DNA from: Helicostylum pulchrum
Taxonomy: Eukaryota; Mucoromycota; Mucoromycetes; Mucorales; Mucoraceae
NCBI GenBank assembly: GCA_025677825.1
Contig: JAIXMO010000034.1
Coordinates: 186,001-250,000 of the forward strand
Reading direction: 5' to 3'
Length of the DNA: 64,000 nt
Shown: in pieces, positions 58,894 to 64,000 of the stretch
Layout of the letters: each line of letters opens with the position of its first letter
Position numbering within the stretch: the stretch's first letter is position 1
The notes under the pieces: generated by a model
The model's database searches: none
What the model was told of the DNA's origin: nothing
What the model saw: the letters and a program-made list of their open reading frames with translations, nothing else
Program-made: the position numbers and the translations under genes

Positions 58894-59881
58894 TCATGAC
58901 TCGATTAGTCCCGCACTTGAAAAAAAAATACTAACATACCATCTGCTCATGTAACCAAAACCAGTATCTACAATAGGGTGTATACAGCATTTTCTGTGGG
59001 TTGTTTGGAAGCAAAACTTACTAACTGAACTACTAATTTCCAAAAGTTTTGCACCTGGAAATACGGGAAATGTGCTTTGTAGGTCTGCCGAATTGTAAGA
59101 GTGTGTACTCGATAAACCAGAGTGCAAAGAATCCGACTATAAGTAATCTACTAAGATCGTTCTCAAAGTTAAACTTCTTCAAGTAAAACATCAAACATAT
59201 CTTTCAAAGTTCTAGGGAGTTTATAAAATCTTTTTTCCATAAAGTCTGTACCCGTTTCACATTCAATATTGGCCTCATTGGCACCAAATTCCAATGGTGA
59301 TTGTTATACATTCCGAATATAAGGTTACACTTATGGACGTACTTTGATCTAGATGCTTTAGTGATAGAGCTAATAGCTGTTTAGTCATTCTTTCTTTTTT
59401 ACTACACAAACTAGCAGATTCACCACTAACAGCTTCAATATCATCTCACTTGTCGAAGCAGGTTTCTATCATAGACCATACAATGCGATTGGCACCATTG
59501 GTCGTTGCGCGGACGGTTCATGTTTCCATTTTCGTATTCACGAAGCAATGGAAAAACCTACCAGGTTGATTCCAATCTATACTTTCTTTTTTGTTATAGC
59601 TTGAGTAGAAAGTATGGCTTTTACCTAGAGCATCGCTATCTTCTGCATGCAATTCAACACTATAAGACATAGGGAAAAAAAGTTAGACATGTATATTTCT
59701 GGAAATATAAGGTCTTTATTTTACATATGTTGACAAACTCTGTAGACAACAAGTTTTGCGGGATCGTTGGTTCGAATCATTTGGCTGAGTATTTTCGTCC
59801 TTGTGTTCCTTTTTGAGTTTGGATGGACCTATCCAATGGAAGAACAACCCAACGGATGGATTCATCCGTTCTATTATCCAT
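58894..59881 (-). pseudogene. Pseudogene of an unidentified family
   Basis: Starting at a Met at 59881, a minus-strand frame reads MDNRTDESIRWVVLPLDRSI and then a stop. A second segment (about 59665-59300) reads VELHAEDSDALGKSHTFYSS, NKKESIDWNQPGRFFHCFVN, TVRATTNGANRIVWSMIETC and DDIEAVSGESASLCSKKERM in one frame broken only by two TGA codons. A third (59127-58894) reads STFPVFPGAKLLEISSSVSK and TTHRKCCIHPIVDTGFGYMS. The stop-interrupted single frame shows this was protein-coding. The style resembles lineage-specific Mucorales gene families but I cannot name it. Confidence 0.6.
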
Positions 59882-60130
59882 AAACTTTTACTTTAAGAAA
59901 AATATAAATATCAGATATAAAATTCGATAATAAATAAAAATCAATTAACTATTTACTCAACTAAAATACGAAAAGGGCTTTCTCTTTGATTACTCTTAAT
60001 CTTTTTACTACTATTACCCCCTTCTGTCTATTTTAACACATAGCTTGGTTCCCTTGAATTATTCAAATTCATTGTATCTTTTTTTACTTTTATTAAAACT
60101 TTACTACTATTTTTAAGTCGTTCTACTTAT

Positions 60131-60830
60131 AAAACAGGAACTGGTGCTCACTAACAGGGTGTTATAACAATACTAACAACAACGATTACTATCGAAGCGG
60201 TGGTGCCCGTAACTATAATAGTAATGAAGGCAGCAGCTATAATCAAAGGAATAATAATAATCAACAATCTGATAATAGTAACACCAATCAACAATCAAAA
60301 AACTAAATGGGTCGACTGTTTCTAATGAAACTAATGGTCGGTCGAACTGTACAAAATCCATAAATATACAACCACAAGCAAATAAAGAAAATCTTACAAC
60401 AATATTAATTGAGGAAGAGGAAAAAAATGATTTAAATGCTGCTGTGCGAGTCCTTCATCCACCAACTGTGGAAACAGCAACTCAATCGAAGCCACACTCA
60501 AGACCAAGTACTTCTAAACCTATTCCTTCAAGAAAAGGGAAAGAACGAGAAACCCCTTTACCTAAATCAAATATAACTGGTGTCGGAATGATAATAGACC
60601 TCTCTGATAATGGTTTAGAAACGACACCACAACAATCGGAATCGACAATTATAAAGAAAGTCTCGAAACCTAGAAAAAAAAGGGAACCGCCAAAAATAAA
60701 ATATGATATTGTATCCTCAGTATTTCAGCAAAATTCTAACATACCTGTGGGTGATTTGCTCAAAGTATCACCGATATTAGTAAACAAAAGCAAATTTATT
60801 TTCTTGCGGTTGTTATATTCTTGTGACTAA
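60131..60830 (+). pseudogene. Ty3/gypsy-type retrotransposon gag-end fragment
   Basis: The left part has a damaged zinc-knuckle-like stretch (TGAH, then a stop, then QGCYNNT) followed by Asn/Ser-rich sequence. After frame changes, a 128-codon frame (60444-60830) with Pro/Ser/Thr- and Lys-rich linker ends KIKYDIVSSVFQQNSNIPVG, then DLLKVSP. That end resembles the linker just before the protease in fungal gypsy polyproteins (YDIVxDL...xxITVGQLLxxSP). No protease, reverse transcriptase or LTRs are visible, so this is a short relic. Confidence 0.5.
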
Positions 60831-60926
60831 AAAAATATAAAACGTTGATTACCACAATAAGTACTACATGTCAAAGAGATTAAAGACTTTTTGAAAAATA
60901 TTTTTTATATAAAGAAAAACAGCTTC

Positions 60927-60928
<2 letters not shown>

Positions 60929-60959
<31 letters not shown>

Positions 60960-60960
60960 T
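60929..60960. repeat. (TTA)n microsatellite
   Basis: About eleven TTA units in a row, just downstream of the gag-like relic. Confidence 0.9.
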
Positions 60961-61106
60961 TAAAAAAAAAGGTACTAGTGCTTTGGCCTTTACAATAAGG
61001 AAACAAAAAAAGTTTCCAAAGTGAAAGTTTCCCAAGACTAACCACGAGGAGGTACACTAGCTGAAGTCTCATCACGTTCATACATATACGTGAAAAATAT
61101 ATATAT

Positions 61107-61175
61107 ACATGTATCTAAATATAAAAATAAACACATGTATAGATAAAAAAGTAAACACATGTATAGATAAAAAAA
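61107..61175. repeat. 24-bp tandem repeat
   Basis: Two almost identical 24-bp units containing AAACACATGTATAGATAAAA (from 61128 and 61152), with a more diverged third unit before them. Confidence 0.85.
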
Positions 61176-62679
61176 AAAGATGATGATGCCAAAGGATAAG
61201 TATCCACAACAACACAACTACTTAATGATACTGTTTTCCTTAGAGAAGACTACCGAGACAGGAACCATTAATCCAACCTCCCTACGATATCCGCATGGTT
61301 GGTGTGCCATTACACGCAGGTTAAACTGCAAGAACCGCTCGTAAAAGAGGCAGGGGAGAAGGAGATAAACAGCTCGTCAAAAAACCACTTTAGCAACCGT
61401 TCTGTCCTGTTGCTTTCAAAAGCCAGTACAATTATAAATAGCAGTGTTTCAAAGGGAGGAGAAAGAAATTATACTCTAAAGAAATAAATAAAAAAGGAAT
61501 GGATCGGAATCAGTTTAGAAGCAAAATAAATAAAAAAATCCCATTTACCATTCTTTCCCGTCATATTAACAGCGAATACAACAACTGCAACACCAGTTCC
61601 AGCAGCAGCACCAACATTTACCGCTATAAATAGACATTATGATTAGGTTTAAATATTTATAAGTAAAGCAGTTTAAATCCTTACCTTTTAATAAAAGGAA
61701 CAATCATCGCGATACAAAAGAATACAGTACTTGGAAGAAGCATCTTAAAAAGCATAATACTTATTAGTTTAGAAAACTAAAAAGCTTTTTTTTTTTTTAG
61801 CTCAATGTACTCAGGGTTTGGTTCATTACAGAAGAAAAAACCCCTTTAGATGCTTAATGTTTTAAAATGATTGACATTAAAGCTAATAAAAGTGAAATGA
61901 CAAGAAGTAAAGGTTAAAATAGGGTTTACTTGAATGTTTTTAGAAGTGTTTATGTAAACTTACATTTGTACCTGACAACATGCATCTGTCAAATAAAGGG
62001 GATCATATTTGTGTCAAAAGAAGCTTTTTGTAACACAATAAGCTATTACAATACCCGCCACCAAACTGAATGTCTAGTTTCAAAATATCGCCATGAGCAA
62101 CATTAGGCATATTAGGCAGTGTCTAGCAGTCGACTTTCAGAGAAAACAGCAATGTGTATTGTACATGTAGAAATTAGAAGACGAAGAGAAAAAAGGTTAA
62201 AAAATGAAAAATCAGTAGCGGGGTCTTTCTTTTTTTTGCAGGCACAAAAAAAATGCCCTGCCTGGATTTAATATCACAGCTTTTTATTTTTTATTCCAAC
62301 GTGAAGAAAATAATACGACTACAGTTAATTAAAAAGGGATAAAGAAAAGTTATTTAAGGTTTATAATTTGTAAACATAGTTTCCGAACCGATAATTCGGT
62401 ATCATGGCAAGTTTGATCCGTATCTCTGCAGAAATCAACTGTCTAAAAAAAAATGGGTTTTCTCGAAGCAAAACTATCGTTTCTTTAATGTATTTATTTG
62501 TCTATTCGCGGTATAAGTCTACCTATCGTTCCTCATCCTTACCTTCTAGACTCTTCTTGAAGCTACATATATAATTCGAACAAAGAAAGTACATACACCA
62601 TTGGTGTAACCTGTAACTCTCTATAAACCAACCAACAGAAAAGTTTTATTTAACTCTTTGTCAAACTTTTAAATGTTGA
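61176..62679. other. Gene-poor stretch
   Basis: No gene is supported. A possible two-exon hydrophobic minus-strand peptide near 61755-61570 does not keep frame across its intron. The rest is AT-rich and without motifs. Confidence 0.45.
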
Positions 62680-64000
62680 TTATTGCAAACTTGCAAAACC
62701 AGTCAAATCAATGTCATAATTATCAAACGGATCAAAAATATCTCGGCTAGGTTCAAGATTCCGAAGGAGCATAGCTGGGAGTCCAACCTTCAACTCTAGT
62801 TCATGTGGCGGAAGCCCTGCCAAGTTTTGAGCATGTAAATACTCTGCAGGATATGTTATCGCTTCGTCGTCATCGGAAGCGTCGGAAAAAAAATTATCTT
62901 CAGAATACAGGAATACTTTAGAGCCTGTCACCTTATCGGATACCAACTTGTTAATGGCCATAGCATCATCGTTTTTTGAACATAAAATTGCCCTTTCCCT
63001 AAAGAAATCACCATGTGTAACAAGACTATCTAAAACATTATCAGGATATACATTTTGAATAAAATCCTTTTCGTCTGATCCTTGCTTGATACATTTTGGT
63101 AGTGAGATAGTGCCTTGCATATCTGGAATATAAGATATCTTTCCTATCCATTGTTAAGAAAGCTGCCATCTTTATTTTGTTGTGATAGTCTCATATTTTT
63201 TGTTAACGTGAGTTTTTTCAAAAATGGCCACAAAGAAAATGACAGGATCAAGGAAGCTGAAACAATATCTGGTCGTTTTCCGCGAGGTATGACAGGTGGT
63301 GTTTGTGCGAAATCACCTCTTAATACGACAGGTATACCGCCAAAAAGAAATTCTTCAGCGCTACAAATATCTTTCAGGGTAAGATGTACAGCCTCAAAAC
63401 AAAAACGATGCCGCATAGGGACTTCATCCCAAATTATTAATAACGTATTTTGAATAAGTTTGGCGAGATCAGAATTTTTTGAAATGTTACAGGAACTTGT
63501 TTCATAAATCTGAAGAGGGATCTTAAATCTTGAATGCGAGGTTCGACTGCCGGGCAACAGCAATGCAGCAATACCAGAAGAGGCAACGCACAAAACGATT
63601 TTCCCTTGTCGACGATAATAATGGCACAAAGTGGTATAAACAAATATTTTACCAATGCCAGCTGGACCTTGAAGAAAAAAATGGGAGTTTTTATCACCGA
63701 ATCTACAGCCTGTGTTATCGAATCGAAAGCAGTTTTTTTATCATCATTTAACAGTCGACACTTTGATTGATATAATTCTTCCTCTTTACTTGTACCATAG
63801 TTTTTTTTGGTTTGCATCAGAGGATTGGAATATATTGCTTCCATTTGTCTTAAAAGTAATAATCAATTAAAAAAAGGTTTGGGTAGACGAAATTGGCGCA
63901 ACGACTTTCCTTGATCATTTAAAGAATTACCTATAAGATATAATCCATAGTCTAACACGGAGGGGTTCTTATAAAATACCGCTCCAGAATGATTGCTGGA
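62680..64000 (-). pseudogene. Helitron/Pif1-type helicase, N-terminal and central part (runs off the window)
   Basis: Minus-strand frames broken by at least two shifts (in a T run near 63.69 kb and near 63.15 kb) and one stop near 63.87 kb. From the right edge: LYLIGNSLNDQGKSLRQF, CRLLNDDKKTAFDSI, a damaged Walker A loop (GPAGIGKIF where GPAGTGKTF is usual), VLCVASSGIAALLLPG, NTLLIIWDEVPM (Walker B), VVLRGDFAQTPPVIPRG and LELKVGLPAMLLRNLEPSR. These are motifs I to IV of Helitron-encoded Pif1 helicases. The canonical end is absent; sequence after 62742 encodes only about 20 unrelated residues before the stop. The missing end is found at 55173-55556 on the same strand. Confidence 0.82.

Noticed and set aside
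61570..61755. Possible two-exon small hydrophobic protein on the minus strand (MLLPSTVFFCIAMIVPF, then VGAAAGTGVAVVVFAV)
   Set aside because: The only good splice pair joins the two hydrophobic segments out of phase and yields a stop, so I cannot support a gene.
62213..62230. CAGTAGCGGGGTCT, similar to the terminus of the 9.5-kb TIR element
   Set aside because: It is not preceded by TA, has no inverted partner nearby and the match ends after about 14 bases.
1..64000. CRISPR arrays, bacterial operon features, rRNA genes
   Set aside because: None seen: no regularly spaced repeats with spacers, no Shine-Dalgarno-led operons and no rRNA sequence; the window is eukaryotic nuclear DNA.

Overview
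This is nuclear DNA of a filamentous fungus, most likely a Mucorales member (Mucoromycota); I cannot name the genus. The evidence is a very AT-rich sequence with long A and T runs, short GT-AG introns of about 50-90 bp in almost every gene, T/C-rich leaders before start codons, and protein families that read as mucoralean (SKN7-type HSF/response-regulator protein, Atg26-type sterol glucosyltransferase, arrestins beginning LPNF, GPI-anchored wall-type proteins). Splice sites below were placed by reading frame and GT/AG, not by transcript data.

Layout. 1-2.3 kb: gene-poor, with a zinc-ribbon transposase relic. 2.3-8.5 kb: SKN7 (+), ARP4/BAF53-type actin-related protein (-), 2-isopropylmalate synthase (-). 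8.5-11.6 kb: a non-coding island that is mostly one 1.73-kb terminal-inverted-repeat element flanked by TA. 11.6-20.1 kb: COQ5 (+), GH36 glycosidase (-), KU70 (+), a second zinc-ribbon relic (-), a Pro-rich membrane protein with a Cys-rich tail (-), a GPI-anchored protein (-). 20.1-24.4 kb: sparse, with tRNA-Lys(CUU) and a CsbD-like protein. 24.4-32.3 kb: arrestin, an unknown basic protein, YVH1 phosphatase, BAR-PH-ArfGAP-ankyrin protein, and a BTB/T1 protein with a duplicated fragment of its tail. 33.3-34 kb: a spliced pseudogene. 34.7-45.5 kb: transketolase (+), ATG26 (-), mitochondrial aconitase (-). 45.8-46.8 kb: a third, larger zinc-ribbon relic. 47.5-51.5 kb: MPP6, DCP1 and RPB3 in tandem (+), all RNA-metabolism genes. 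51.55-53.45 kb: a 1.9-kb Tc1/mariner-type element ending a few bases past the ERG26 stop codon. 53.5-54.6 kb: ERG26 (-). 55.2-64 kb: accessory DNA in which a Helitron-type helicase gene appears split in two by about 7.2 kb holding an F-box/LRR-like relic, an unknown pseudogene and a Ty3/gypsy gag fragment.

The intact genes are housekeeping: stress signalling, chromatin, leucine and ubiquinone synthesis, pentose phosphate and TCA cycles, sterol synthesis and glucosylation, DNA end joining, RNA turnover and transcription. They are packed head-to-head or tail-to-tail with gaps as small as 30 bp. The unusual material is the mobile DNA between them: three diverged relics of one zinc-ribbon/RuvC-III-like family, a mosaic TIR element carrying pieces of two unrelated transposases, a fold-back TIR element, and the split Helitron helicase.
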